64,000 nt of DNA from Thermococcus henrietii (GTDB taxonomy: Archaea > Methanobacteriota_B > Thermococci > Thermococcales > Thermococcaceae), in assembly GCF_900198835.1 (NCBI RefSeq), contig NZ_LT900021.1, positions 1,984,001 to 2,048,000 of the forward strand, given 5' to 3'. Shown in pieces: positions 1 to 7,728 of the stretch (positions are counted from its first letter, which is position 1; every line of letters begins with the position of its first letter). Below the pieces are notes generated by a model. It was not told where the DNA came from, did no database searches, and saw only the letters and a list, made by a program, of their open reading frames with translations. Made by a program: the position numbers and the translations under genes.

Positions 1-874
1 TGACGTCGTTCCTCGCGAGGTCCACGAGCATGACGTGCTCCGCCCTCTCCTTCTCGTCGTTTAGGAGGCGTCTCCGGATTTCCTCGTCCTCCTCCGGGGT
101 TCTGCCGCGGGGGGCGGTGCCCGCTATCGGGTTTATCCTGAAGGTCTTTCCCTCGACGGAGCCCATCGTCTCGGGCGATGCCCCGACGACGGTCTTGCCG
201 AACTCGAGGAGGAAGGTGTAGGGGCTGGGGTTTATGGAAACGAGGCGCTCGTACACCTCCAGGGAGTCGAGGTCAGTCTCAACGCGGTATTCCCTGGAGA
301 GAACGACCTGAAAGACGTCGCCCGAGCGGATGTACTCCTTCCCCCTCTCCACCATCTCCACGAACTCCTCAATCCCGGCGTCGGTAGAGACGATGGAGGA
401 ACCACCTCCGGACCGCTTCCCCCTTCCTGCCCTCCGCACCACGGCCTCGGGGTCGAACGGCGGCTCCCGGAGGTAGAAGAACCCGAAGGTGTTCCTCACG
501 TGGTCGTACACGAAGACCCAGGGGTAGTAGCCGAAGACCGAAGGCTCCTCGATGTCCCCCTCAACGTAGTTGTGAACAGCGTCGTAGGCGATGTACCCAA
601 CGAAGCCGCCGAGGAAGCGGTTGCCCTCGACGCTGTCCCTCATGAGGCCCTTCAGGGCGCGGAAGGGGTTGGTCTCGTCCGACATCCTCTCGCCGTCCAC
701 TAACGTGCCCCCACCCGAGACCTCAACCCTGAACTCGGGCATCGCCGAGACGTAGGTGAACCTGGCCTTCCTGTCCCCCTTCTCGGCGGAGCGGAGGATG
801 AAGGGCATGTCGAAGTCCCTGAGGGCGGAGTACAGGTCAACGGGATCGACGTACCTCAGGACCTTGAAAGGCAC
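1..874 (-). CDS. trpE: Anthranilate synthase component I (partial, C-terminus outside window)
   Basis: This is the large subunit of anthranilate synthase, which makes anthranilate from chorismate with ammonia supplied by TrpG. The visible 291 codons translate without interruption into a chorismate-utilising enzyme: an N-terminal part with GGFVGYIAYDA, then RSGDVFQVVLSREY, NPSPYTF, and the chorismate-binding segment INPIAGTAPRGRTPEED followed by VMLVDLARNDV at the window edge. The proposed start is a GTG at 874, which overlaps the end of trpD by 19 bases. It is the third gene of a leftward trpC-trpD-trpE operon; trpG and the later genes would lie beyond the window. Identity is very secure; the exact start is an inference. 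Confidence 0.95.
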   Translation of the reverse strand, partial: MPFKVLRYVDPVDLYSALRDFDMPFILRSAEKGDRKARFTYVSAMPEFRVEVSGGGTLVDGERMSDETNPFRALKGLMRDSVEGNRFLGGFVGYIAYDAVHNYVEGDIEEPSVFGYYPWVFVYDHVRNTFGFFYLREPPFDPEAVVRRAGRGKRSGGGSSIVSTDAGIEEFVEMVERGKEYIRSGDVFQVVLSREYRVETDLDSLEVYERLVSINPSPYTFLLEFGKTVVGASPETMGSVEGKTFRINPIAGTAPRGRTPEEDEEIRRRLLNDEKERAEHVMLVDLARNDV

Positions 875-1836
875 GCTATCGCCCCCAGCCTCTCCAGCAT
901 TTTCTCCCCGAGGGCGCTCTCTGCAATCTCAACGCCTTCCCTGAAATCCCCGGCAACCCCAGCCGCGTACAGGGCGGCGGAGGCGTTCACCAGAACGAAG
1001 TTCCTGTCCTCCTCCCTCCCGCCCCCTGCCAGAACGGCCTTTATGCGCCGGGCGCTCTCCTCCGGGGAGGCGCAGGGGACGGGCTTCACCGGCTTCAGCC
1101 CGAAGTCCTCGGGCGAGACCGTGTAGGATTCCGCGCGTTTGCCCCTGACCTCAACGACGCTCGTTTCGGAGAAGGGACTCACCTCGTCCATCCCGCTTCC
1201 GTGGACGACGAGGGCCCGTTTGACCCCGAGGAAAGAGAGGGCCTCCGCCATGAGCTCCAGGAGGTCGGGGGAGTTCACGCCGACGATCTGGTATGCTGGC
1301 TCCGCTGGATTCGCGAGGGGGCCGAGGACGTTGAACACTGTCCTCACACCGAGGGCCCGCCGGACGGGCATTATGGGTCTGAGGGCCGGGTGGTACAGCG
1401 GCGCGAAGAGGAACGTAAAGCCCGTCTTCTCCACCATCTCCCTCGCCCTTTCCGGCCCGATCTCTGGGTTTATCTCGAGGGCCCTGAGGAGGTCGGCCGA
1501 GCCGCTCTTGGACGTTACAGACGTGTTCCCGTGCTTTGCGACGCGGGTGAATGAGGAGAGGATGAGGGCAGAGGCCGTGCTAACGTTTATCGTTGAGCTC
1601 CCGTCCCCGCCGGTGCCGGCGGTATCGGCCACCTCGCCGAGGTCAACCTTCACCGCAGCGTCGCGCATCGCCTTCGCGAGGCCCGCTATCTCCTCCCCCG
1701 TGTAACCCTTGGTCTGGAGCGCCGCTAGATAAGCCGCTATTCGAACCTCGCTCTCCTTCTCAAGCTCATGGAAGAGACCGTAGGCTTCCTCGAAGCTGAG
1801 GTTCTCTCCCGAGATTATTCTTTCAAGAAGGCTCAT
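856..1836 (-). CDS. trpD: Anthranilate phosphoribosyltransferase
   Basis: This 326-residue enzyme transfers phosphoribose from PRPP to anthranilate, the second step of tryptophan synthesis. It shows the family's PRPP-binding GTGGDGSSTINVST near residue 74, the KHGNTSVTSKSGSADLL segment and the HGSGMDEVSP motif. Length is normal for the family. Its ATG overlaps the trpC stop by four bases (ATGA), implying coupled translation, and its 3' end overlaps the trpE start. Confidence 0.97.
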   Translation of the reverse strand: MSLLERIISGENLSFEEAYGLFHELEKESEVRIAAYLAALQTKGYTGEEIAGLAKAMRDAAVKVDLGEVADTAGTGGDGSSTINVSTASALILSSFTRVAKHGNTSVTSKSGSADLLRALEINPEIGPERAREMVEKTGFTFLFAPLYHPALRPIMPVRRALGVRTVFNVLGPLANPAEPAYQIVGVNSPDLLELMAEALSFLGVKRALVVHGSGMDEVSPFSETSVVEVRGKRAESYTVSPEDFGLKPVKPVPCASPEESARRIKAVLAGGGREEDRNFVLVNASAALYAAGVAGDFREGVEIAESALGEKMLERLGAIACLSRS

Positions 1837-2516
1837 ACCTCCACCTCCACGAACTTCCTGAGGAGCTCCCCGGGATCCTCTGCCTTCATGAGCGCCGTGC
1901 CTATCAACGCCGCGTCCGTCAGCCTGAGGGCCCTCCTGAGGTCATCAACCGTGGATATGCCGCTCTCGCTGACCCTGACGTATTTCTTCGGGATCAGGGG
2001 GGCGAGCCTTTCGGTCAGGGAAACGTTCCCGTCGTCGAGCTCGAGCTTTCTTATGTCCCTGTTGTTGATGCCTATCATCGTCGTGCTGGTTTCCAGGGCC
2101 CCCCTCAGCTCCCCCTCGCTGTGCACCTCAACGAGCGTGTCCAGCCCGTGCTCCTTCGCCAGATCCACCAGCTCGGCCAGATCCTCCCCGAGGAGCCTTG
2201 CTATCAGGAGAACCGCGGACGCCCCCGCCTCTGCGGTCCTTTCAACGTCCTCCCCTGTCGTTATGAAGTCCTTCCTGAGAACCGGCAGTTCGGTCTCCCT
2301 GCAGAGCCTCCTGAGGAACTCGAAGCTTCCCCTGAAGTACCTCGGCTCGGTTATGTACGAAATTCCGACGGCCCCGGCACGTTCATACGCCCTCAGAATC
2401 TCAAAGGGATCGCGGCCTCTCAGAAGGTCGCCGTACTTCGGAGAATGGACCTTAAGCTCAGCTATTATGGCGTTTTTCTTTGAGCTTCTAATTGCCCTGC
2501 TCAGGCCAAAAGCCAT
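1833..2516 (-). CDS. trpC: Indole-3-glycerol-phosphate synthase
   Basis: This enzyme closes carboxyphenylaminodeoxyribulose phosphate to indole-3-glycerol phosphate. It is a short archaeal single-domain TIM barrel of about 227 residues. Visible motifs are IIAELKVHSPKYGDL (the family's catalytic Lys region), VLRKDFI, ASAVLLIARLL, LVEVHSEGEL, GINNRDI and SESGI. It is the first gene of the operon. A GTG precedes the ATG at 2516 by one codon; the ATG is preferred. The leader from the TATA element at 2555-2565 would be very short, so initiation may be nearly leaderless. Confidence 0.95.
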   Translation of the reverse strand: MAFGLSRAIRSSKKNAIIAELKVHSPKYGDLLRGRDPFEILRAYERAGAVGISYITEPRYFRGSFEFLRRLCRETELPVLRKDFITTGEDVERTAEAGASAVLLIARLLGEDLAELVDLAKEHGLDTLVEVHSEGELRGALETSTTMIGINNRDIRKLELDDGNVSLTERLAPLIPKKYVRVSESGISTVDDLRRALRLTDAALIGTALMKAEDPGELLRKFVEVEV

Positions 2517-2554
2517 CACCCGTCATTGGAAATCACCGGGATGGCGTGGGAGCG

Positions 2555-2586
2555 TGAATATTTAACAGTTTGGACAGGTGTGTCCA
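2555..2586 (-). promoter_or_regulatory. trp operon promoter with perfect palindromic operator
   Basis: On the minus strand a TATA-like TTAAATATT element lies at 2555-2565. Immediately upstream, at the position of the TFB recognition element, is the perfect inverted repeat TGGACA-GGTG-TGTCCA at 2571-2586. Its half-site differs at one base from the TGTACA boxes known for the methanogen tryptophan repressor TrpY. A role as repressor site for the trp operon is an inference from position and symmetry. Confidence 0.6.
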
Positions 2587-2639
2587 TCCAGCGGCCAAAA
2601 ATTATCACTCAACTCATAAGGAATATACAGGATTGCGGT

Positions 2640-3012
2640 GTGAAGATTGCGGAGGAAAAGCGGAGCATTGCCAAACTTGTCAAGGAACTCGTGGGGACAC
2701 AGCCGGCAGTTAAGGAGTGCATGAGCCTTGGGATAGTCAATGGAAGAACGCACTCTCTCCATCTTCTTGGAGGGCTCTTTGAGGTTGGGCCGAGACGGTA
2801 CCCTTCTCCGCGGTTATGGCCGTGAGATTCGATTGAGGTGAGATTACTGTTCTAGGTCCTCCTCTCAAGCTCGTCAGTGAAGAGCAAGGCCAGGTGCTGT
2901 AGGCTTACACAGGACGTTGAGACGTTCGTGATAACAGTTTCCAGAGAGGACAAGGACACCCCCTTGAAGCTACTAAGAGGGTGTCCTCAAGGTCATTGAG
3001 GATAGCCACTAG
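2640..3012 (+). pseudogene. Decayed HTH plus ACT-like amino-acid regulator, divergent from trpC
   Basis: No intact reading frame exists, but pieces in successive frames line up into one protein. From a GTG at about 2640 the sequence reads VKIAEEKRSIAKLVKELVG, then TQPAVKECMSLGIVN, which resembles the DNA-binding part of archaeal ACT-domain regulators. Further on come EITVLGPPLKLVSEE (about 2841-2885), VETFVITVSREDKDTPLKLL (2915-2975) and VLKVIEDSH followed by a stop at 3010-3012. At least two frame changes and one internal stop separate them. The place beside trpC suggests a former tryptophan-responsive regulator. The assignment rests on motif resemblance only. Confidence 0.5.
2954..2986. repeat. 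Inverted repeat GGACACCC / GGGTGTCC
   Basis: A perfect 8-bp inverted repeat with arms at 2954-2961 and 2979-2986 is separated by 17 bases. It lies inside the decayed regulator, so it could be coincidental. No oligo-T tract follows, which argues against a terminator. Confidence 0.3.
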
Positions 3013-3081
3013 TTCTGGTAAACCCAAAACTTTCATAACCTCTTCCCGCCTCCAACTGCATCAACACAACGTCAACATAAC

Positions 3082-3242
3082 GTGCAGGTCATCTCCTACC
3101 ACCGGGACACCATTCTCGTCCTCGACGCGAACTTGGCCTCGAGCTCTCAAAGGTCCTGCTGTGGAAGGTCGATAAGGCCTTCGGGGTCAGGGACTTTCGG
3201 AGTACCGGAGTCAGGCCAACAAAACCCGTTCGAGCTCCCTAA
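3082..3242 (+). pseudogene. Possible decayed coding fragment
   Basis: From a GTG at 3082 the frame reads VQVISYHRDTILVLDANLAS; after a one-base shift near 3137 it continues ELSKVLLWKVDKAFGVRDF and ends at 3240-3242, inside the 3' end of the convergent phosphatase gene. The composition looks protein-like, but no family was recognised and the fragment is short. It may be the remnant of an unknown gene or a chance open stretch. Confidence 0.25.
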
Positions 3243-3660
3243 GAACCTCAAGCTGCTCCCCGGTCTCAACCGCGCACGGTCTGAGCCTCCTGACGCGGTA
3301 GAGAGCTTCCCTGAGGGTCGAGCGCCGGGAGTACATCAACCACGCCACCGCAACCGTCCCACTCCGCCCGCATCCACCAAGGCAGTGGACGAGGACTTTC
3401 TTCCTCTCCCCAACCTTGGCTTCAATCCAGCGGAGGATTTCAAGGAGCTGACTCAAAGGAGGAGAGCTAAAATCCGGGATTGGGCTGTGGAAGACCTCAA
3501 CTCCCCGCCTTTTCCACTCCTCAAGCGAATACGGGAGCTCGAAGTCCTCAACGAGGACCACCACCGCGTCGAAGGTTTCGGCAACTTCGTCCAGCTCTTT
3601 CCCCATAGGCATCCGCGAGAAGGCGACGTCCTCATCGATGAAGACCACGGGGAGATACAT
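3211..3660 (-). CDS. Dual-specificity protein phosphatase (archaeal PTP)
   Basis: This 149-residue cysteine-based phosphatase removes phosphate from tyrosine and serine/threonine residues. The active-site loop HCLGGCGRSG fits the HCx5R consensus, with cysteine as nucleophile and arginine binding phosphate. The N-terminus, FIDEDVAFSRMPMGKELDE, resembles small Thermococcales phosphatases, and the fold fits a single catalytic domain without extensions. A GGTGAGAG ribosome binding site precedes the ATG. It stands alone between decayed sequence and a divergent lipoprotein gene. Substrates cannot be read from the sequence. Confidence 0.88.
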   Translation of the reverse strand: MYLPVVFIDEDVAFSRMPMGKELDEVAETFDAVVVLVEDFELPYSLEEWKRRGVEVFHSPIPDFSSPPLSQLLEILRWIEAKVGERKKVLVHCLGGCGRSGTVAVAWLMYSRRSTLREALYRVRRLRPCAVETGEQLEVLRELERVLLA

Positions 3661-3763
3661 GCTCTCACCGCTGAAAACTATACAGGAGAGTAGATAAACT
3701 TTTGGAAAACCGTTAAAAATTCGAACGTCGAAGTATTACAGGTGGAATCGAGAAACCAAAAGG

Positions 3764-3773
3764 TTTTTAAATA
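3764..3773 (+). promoter_or_regulatory. TATA box of the DUF2202 lipoprotein gene
   Basis: TTTTTAAATA preceded by a purine-rich recognition element (ACCAAAAGG) lies 58 bases before the start codon. A leader of roughly 25-30 bases with the ribosome site GGAGAGGTGA at 3804-3813 follows. Confidence 0.6.
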
Positions 3774-3821
3774 GAGAGACATATGTAATAATAAAGTTGC
3801 ATATGGAGAGGTGAAAGAACC

Positions 3822-4570
3822 ATGAGGAGATTCTTTGGCGTTCTGCTGGTTGGCATACTGCTCCTCAGCGTCCTGGGAGCAGGCTGCATAAGCACAGGGA
3901 CAACCACTGGAACCAAAACAAGCGGCGGAGGGGCTGGAAAGAGAAGCGCCGACCAGTTGCCCAACGCCGTCAACGAGAACGGCAACGTAAACACGGGGGA
4001 TTTGAAATCGTACATTGACTCGGTGCCAGCCGGTACCTTAACCCCGGAGGAGAAGGACGGCCTGCTTTACATGGTTGAGGAGGAAAGCTAGCACACGACG
4101 TTTACATTAAACTCTACGAGAAGTGGGGGCTTACGATATTCAAAAACATCGCCGAGAGCGAGAGCACACACGTGAACGCCGTTCGCTCGCTCCTTGAGAA
4201 GTACAACATAACCGACCCAACTGCCAACGAGCCCGTTGGAGTGTTCACCAATCCTGACTTACAGGCGCTTTATGACCAGCTGATTGAGATGGGTAGCAAG
4301 AGCGAGGTTGATGCACTCATGGTTGGAGCCCTGATAGAGGAGACAGACATCATCGACCTCCAGGAGAGAATTGACCAGACTAACAAGCTCGACATAATAG
4401 CGGTTTACGAGAACCTCATGAAGGGAAGCAGAAACCACCTCCGTTCGTTCGTCAAGACTCTCTCCAGTTATGGGGTGACCTACGAGCCCCAGCTCCTTAG
4501 CAAGGCCGAGTACGAGGAGATAATAGGCTCGGAGATGGAGACGGGGCAGGGAAAGGGCAAAGGGCACTGA
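3822..4570 (+). pseudogene. DUF2202 ferritin-like lipoprotein, broken by one-base frameshift
   Basis: The gene begins with a lipoprotein signal (hydrophobic LLVGILLLSVLGAGC, lipobox Cys at about residue 22) and a low-complexity T/G linker. It then enters a DUF2202 domain, a ferritin-like four-helix domain of unknown function. At 4084-4087 the sequence GGAAAGCTAG ends the frame in a stop. Adding one A to the A-run restores EEEKLAHDVYIKLYEKWGL, the expected domain core, which continues open to 4570. The two pieces of 89 and 132 or more residues are therefore one gene with a one-base deletion. It is either a recent pseudogene or a homopolymer error. Confidence 0.8.
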
Positions 4571-4599
4571 CGCAGTTCAGGTCCATGAGTCGTCCAAAA

Positions 4600-4645
4600 G
4601 ATTTTTCATGACTTTTTGAATATTTTTCGACAAAACTTTTCTATT
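4600..4645 (+). terminator. Oligo-T archaeal terminator region
   Basis: Three closely spaced T-runs (GATTTTTC, ACTTTTTG, ATTTTTCG) plus AACTTTTCT follow the DUF2202 gene. This is typical of intrinsic termination in Thermococcales, which depends on T-tracts rather than a hairpin. Confidence 0.5.
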
Positions 4646-4894
4646 ATGCAATATCAAATTGTTAGATTATTCCCCCCAGAAACGCCGTTAAAAGGCCCTA
4701 ATGACATGACATCTCGTCAAAAAAATATATGAAAGATTAGTCTAAAGTTATTCAAAGATAACAAAGGACAACAATATAACACAAAATAACAAAATAAGCT
4801 TTGATATAGACAGATGAACCAAAAGTAGTATAACACACAGTTACGAACATTTTTCGAAGGTTCCTCTGGAACAAATCGCACGGTGGTGGCAAAG
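4646..4894 (+). promoter_or_regulatory. A/T-rich upstream region of the ammonium transporter
   Basis: This gene-free stretch is very A/T-rich and contains several copies of ATAACA (about 4757-4800), a possible TATA element AGTATAACA near 4827, and the short palindrome GTTCC-TCT-GGAAC at 4860-4872 between promoter and start. Ammonium transporter genes are normally controlled by nitrogen supply, so the palindrome is a candidate operator. No known regulator motif was recognised. Confidence 0.35.
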
Positions 4895-6103
4895 ATGTTC
4901 AGTCCAGGTAGCGACGGTTTTATGCTGATAGCGGCTGCGCTGGTGTTTATAATGACCCCCGGTTTGGCTTTGTTCTACGGGGGTATGGTCAACAAGAAGA
5001 ACGCGGTAACGATGATGATGCAGAACTTCTTCTCTGCTGGGTGGACGACTGTAATCTGGGTCCTCTTCGGTTTCAGCCTAGCCTTTGGACCTGACGTCAA
5101 AGGTATAATCGGAAACGCCCACTACTTCTTCCTGAACAACATAACCCCGAGCACCCTCTACCCAGGGAACCATGTAATCAGCATGTACACATTCATGGTC
5201 TACCAGCTCATGTTCGCCATAATCACCCCGGTTCTCATGACGGGAGCCTTCGCCGACAGAATGCGCTTCAAGGCCTTCATCGTCTTCATGACCCTCTGGC
5301 TGTTCCTCGTGTACTTCCCCTTCGCCCACTGGCTCTGGGGCGGTGGCTTCCTGCAGAAGTGGGGCGTTGAGGACTTCGCCGGTGGAATAGTCGTCCACAC
5401 GAGCGCCGGTTTCGGTGCCCTTGCAGTGATAGCTTACCTCGGCGCGAGAAAGCACGTAAAGGAAGGGAACCACAGCCTCCCGCTGATACTCATCGGAACG
5501 GCCCTGCTCTGGTTCGGCTGGTTCGGCTTCAACGCTGGCTCGGCTTTGAGGGTCAACGTCGACACCAACGTGGCATTCGTCAACACGATGGAGGCGGCCG
5601 CCTTCGCCGCGGTTACGTGGATGTTCCTCGACTACTGGAGAACCGGAAAGTGGAGCGCCCTCGGTTTCATGACGGGCTCGATAGCGGGCCTCGCGACAGT
5701 TACCCCCACGGCGGGATTCATAAGCCCGCAGGCCGCGATGATTGTCGGCGTTCTCTCGGCAATAATCTGCCACCTGGCGGTTGACTTCAAGAACAAGAGA
5801 GGCTGGGACGATGCCCTCGACGTCTGGGGCGTTCACGGCATCGGTGGTTTCTCCGGAATAATCCTCCTTGGAATCTTCGGAAGCTCGGCGATACTCGGAA
5901 GCAACGGTTTACTCCATGGGGACGCCACTTTCTTCGCCAAGCAGGTCGCCGCGGCGGTCTTCTGTGCAATCTACGCCTTCGTGGTGACCTACATCCTGAT
6001 ATGGATAACTGACAAGATAACCCCCGTCCGCGTTCCCGAGGAGGCCGAGAAGACCGGTCTTGACGCCTACGAGTGGGCCGAGGCGACCTACGTGGACGCC
6101 TGA
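4895..6103 (+). CDS. amtB: Ammonium transporter
   Basis: This 402-residue integral membrane protein conducts ammonium/ammonia across the cytoplasmic membrane. Hydrophobic helices run through the whole length. Family signatures include TPGLALFYGGMVNKKN near the N-terminus, AGGIVVHTSAGFGAL with the first pore histidine, WFGWFGFNAGSAL, and DVWGVHGIGGFSG with the second pore histidine. Two GTG codons lie just upstream, but the ATG at 4895 sits six bases after GGTGGTG and starts a normal N-terminus. No glnK gene follows; the next gene is convergent and overlaps the 3' end by 16 bases. Confidence 0.95.
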   Translation: MFSPGSDGFMLIAAALVFIMTPGLALFYGGMVNKKNAVTMMMQNFFSAGWTTVIWVLFGFSLAFGPDVKGIIGNAHYFFLNNITPSTLYPGNHVISMYTFMVYQLMFAIITPVLMTGAFADRMRFKAFIVFMTLWLFLVYFPFAHWLWGGGFLQKWGVEDFAGGIVVHTSAGFGALAVIAYLGARKHVKEGNHSLPLILIGTALLWFGWFGFNAGSALRVNVDTNVAFVNTMEAAAFAAVTWMFLDYWRTGKWSALGFMTGSIAGLATVTPTAGFISPQAAMIVGVLSAIICHLAVDFKNKRGWDDALDVWGVHGIGGFSGIILLGIFGSSAILGSNGLLHGDATFFAKQVAAAVFCAIYAFVVTYILIWITDKITPVRVPEEAEKTGLDAYEWAEATYVDA

Positions 6104-6795
6104 CCCCTCTTTCTGTTCTTTTCACTTTCCTCAGAGTCGTAGAGGAGCATCCCTTCCCGTCGGGAAGAGGCCAGGAGCTCACCGTTCTTATCGAAGACCC
6201 ACGCGCCTCCCGGAGGGTAGCTGTTGACGATGAACGCCTTAACGCCGAGCAACTTTACCCGCTCCGCCATCGCCCTAACGTCATCTTCGTTAAGCTCCCC
6301 GTAGTCAGGCGAGTACTCCATCGGCACGAACAGGTAGTCCGGCCCCTTCCGCTTAACCCACTTCGCTATCCTCTTGTTGTAGAGGTCGCCACAGATGATT
6401 ACCGCCACCTTTCCGAACTCCGTCTTCGCGGTCCGGACGGTGTTGCCGGTGCAGAACTTCATCGGCTCCTGGAACTTCCTGTGCTTGAGGAGGACCTCGC
6501 CGTTGCGCCCGATGAGAAGGGCCGAGTTGTAGACGCAGTTCTTGTAGGGCTCGGGGAGGCCGAAGACGACGTAGACTCCCGCCTCCCGTGCGAGCACGCT
6601 CACCCTCTCGACTATCTCGCCGTAAAGCCCCGCCCCGCTGAAGTCCCACTCCTCAAAGCCTGTCAGGCAGTACTCGGGGAAGACGAGGAAGTCCGGCCCG
6701 CGTTTCAGCGCCTCGTTGAAGCGCCTCTCGAACTCCCTCCAGTTGGCCTCGAAGTTTCCGACTTCAACGCGCATCGGGATTAGCGCCACTTTCAT
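6088..6795 (-). CDS. Carbon-nitrogen hydrolase (nitrilase superfamily)
   Basis: This 235-residue enzyme has the nitrilase Glu-Lys-Cys triad: Glu in FPEYCLTG, Lys in KHRKFQEP and Cys in VIICGDLYN. Such enzymes hydrolyse amides or nitriles; the substrate cannot be deduced. The domain is a little shorter than the usual 260-300 residues and ends in a charged tail. It is the last gene of a leftward cluster, its start overlapping the methyltransferase stop by four bases. Its 3' end overlaps the amtB 3' end. Confidence 0.88.
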   Translation of the reverse strand: MKVALIPMRVEVGNFEANWREFERRFNEALKRGPDFLVFPEYCLTGFEEWDFSGAGLYGEIVERVSVLAREAGVYVVFGLPEPYKNCVYNSALLIGRNGEVLLKHRKFQEPMKFCTGNTVRTAKTEFGKVAVIICGDLYNKRIAKWVKRKGPDYLFVPMEYSPDYGELNEDDVRAMAERVKLLGVKAFIVNSYPPGGAWVFDKNGELLASSRREGMLLYDSEESEKNRKRGQAST

Positions 6796-7400
6796 TTTCT
6801 CACCCTCCCGAGAACGAGCAAGAAGGCGTCACACTCCCTGCCGTGGCTAAACGCCCGTCCAAGTGTCAGCTCCTCCCCAGCCTCCAGCCCGTAGTGCCCG
6901 GCAAGTCCCTTAACCTTTTCCCTAATGCCGTTGATGTCGAAATCGCCCACGATGATTCTGCCGTCTGGCTTCAACAGTTCAAGGGCTCTCTTGAGGAACG
7001 GCCCCGGTTCGATATCGTGGAGGATGTAGGAGAAAACGACGACGTCAAAGTCCCTGCCGACGTCATCTCTGAAAAAATCCGCGTTGATGAACCTCAGCCG
7101 TTCGTTCTCAAGCCGCCCGAGGAAGGGAAAGAAGTCCGGGGCTCTCTCAATCCCGATAACGGTTCCCCTCTCGGAGAGCGCGAGGGCAAGCAACCCGGAG
7201 CCGGAACCGACGTCGAGAATTCTTCCTTTCGCCCGCTTCACGATTTCTTCCATGGTCTTCAGCCTCAGCCTTATTTCCTCCCTGTGGGCCGGAAATAGCG
7301 CCAGCCTCGAGCCGACCAGCCACATCAGCTCTTCCTCGGTTCCGCCAGACTCCCTGAAGGCATCAAGAGCCTTGGAATAAAACGTCTCCATGACTTTCAC
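6792..7400 (-). CDS. Class I SAM-dependent methyltransferase
   Basis: This protein of about 202 residues has a Rossmann-fold SAM-binding site (ILDVGSGSGLLALAL, acidic IGIERAPDF) and a later FSYILHDIEPGPFLKRAL segment typical of small-molecule methyltransferases. The GTG at 7400 is chosen because a GGAGGTGAG site lies just upstream and the frame then begins right after the preceding gene's stop. The substrate is unknown. Its stop overlaps the start of the nitrilase gene. Confidence 0.82.
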   Translation of the reverse strand: MKVMETFYSKALDAFRESGGTEEELMWLVGSRLALFPAHREEIRLRLKTMEEIVKRAKGRILDVGSGSGLLALALSERGTVIGIERAPDFFPFLGRLENERLRFINADFFRDDVGRDFDVVVFSYILHDIEPGPFLKRALELLKPDGRIIVGDFDINGIREKVKGLAGHYGLEAGEELTLGRAFSHGRECDAFLLVLGRVRK

Positions 7401-7404
7401 GGTC

Positions 7405-7728
7405 TCACCTCCTCCCGTTTGTCCGGGCTTTTGCGTTGTGCCTCCTCCACAACCCCCTCGTGGCTTCGAGTCCGAGGAGAAGTAGCCCGAGCGCGAGCCC
7501 CTGCCACAGGGGTTCCCCAAACTTCTTCATGAGGAGACCCATCACCAGCAGGAAGAACGCCACGTCGATGACCGATTCAACCCTTTTAAGGCCCCTCCTT
7601 TCCACAGCGTAGAGCGCGAGGAGGTAGATGACAACGAGGAGGAAGTAGAGCGGCCCGATGTAGTAAGCTGGCAGAAAGAAGAGAGCGATGAAGAAAAGAA
7701 CCACGAGGACCGCCAGGGAGTCCCTCAT
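7405..7728 (-). CDS. Small integral membrane protein, unknown function
   Basis: This roughly 107-residue protein has four hydrophobic segments and a positively charged C-terminus (RRHNAKARTNGRR), with little soluble sequence. The ATG at 7728 follows GAGGTGGT and overlaps the TldE stop in an ATGA arrangement, so it is probably co-translated with the tldE/tldD pair. No family was recognised. Confidence 0.7.
   Translation of the reverse strand: MRDSLAVLVVLFFIALFFLPAYYIGPLYFLLVVIYLLALYAVERRGLKRVESVIDVAFFLLVMGLLMKKFGEPLWQGLALGLLLLGLEATRGLWRRHNAKARTNGRR

Noticed and set aside
5078-5836. A 252-codon open frame on the minus strand opposite amtB
   Set aside because: The transporter on the plus strand has clear conserved motifs; the opposite frame is composition-driven.
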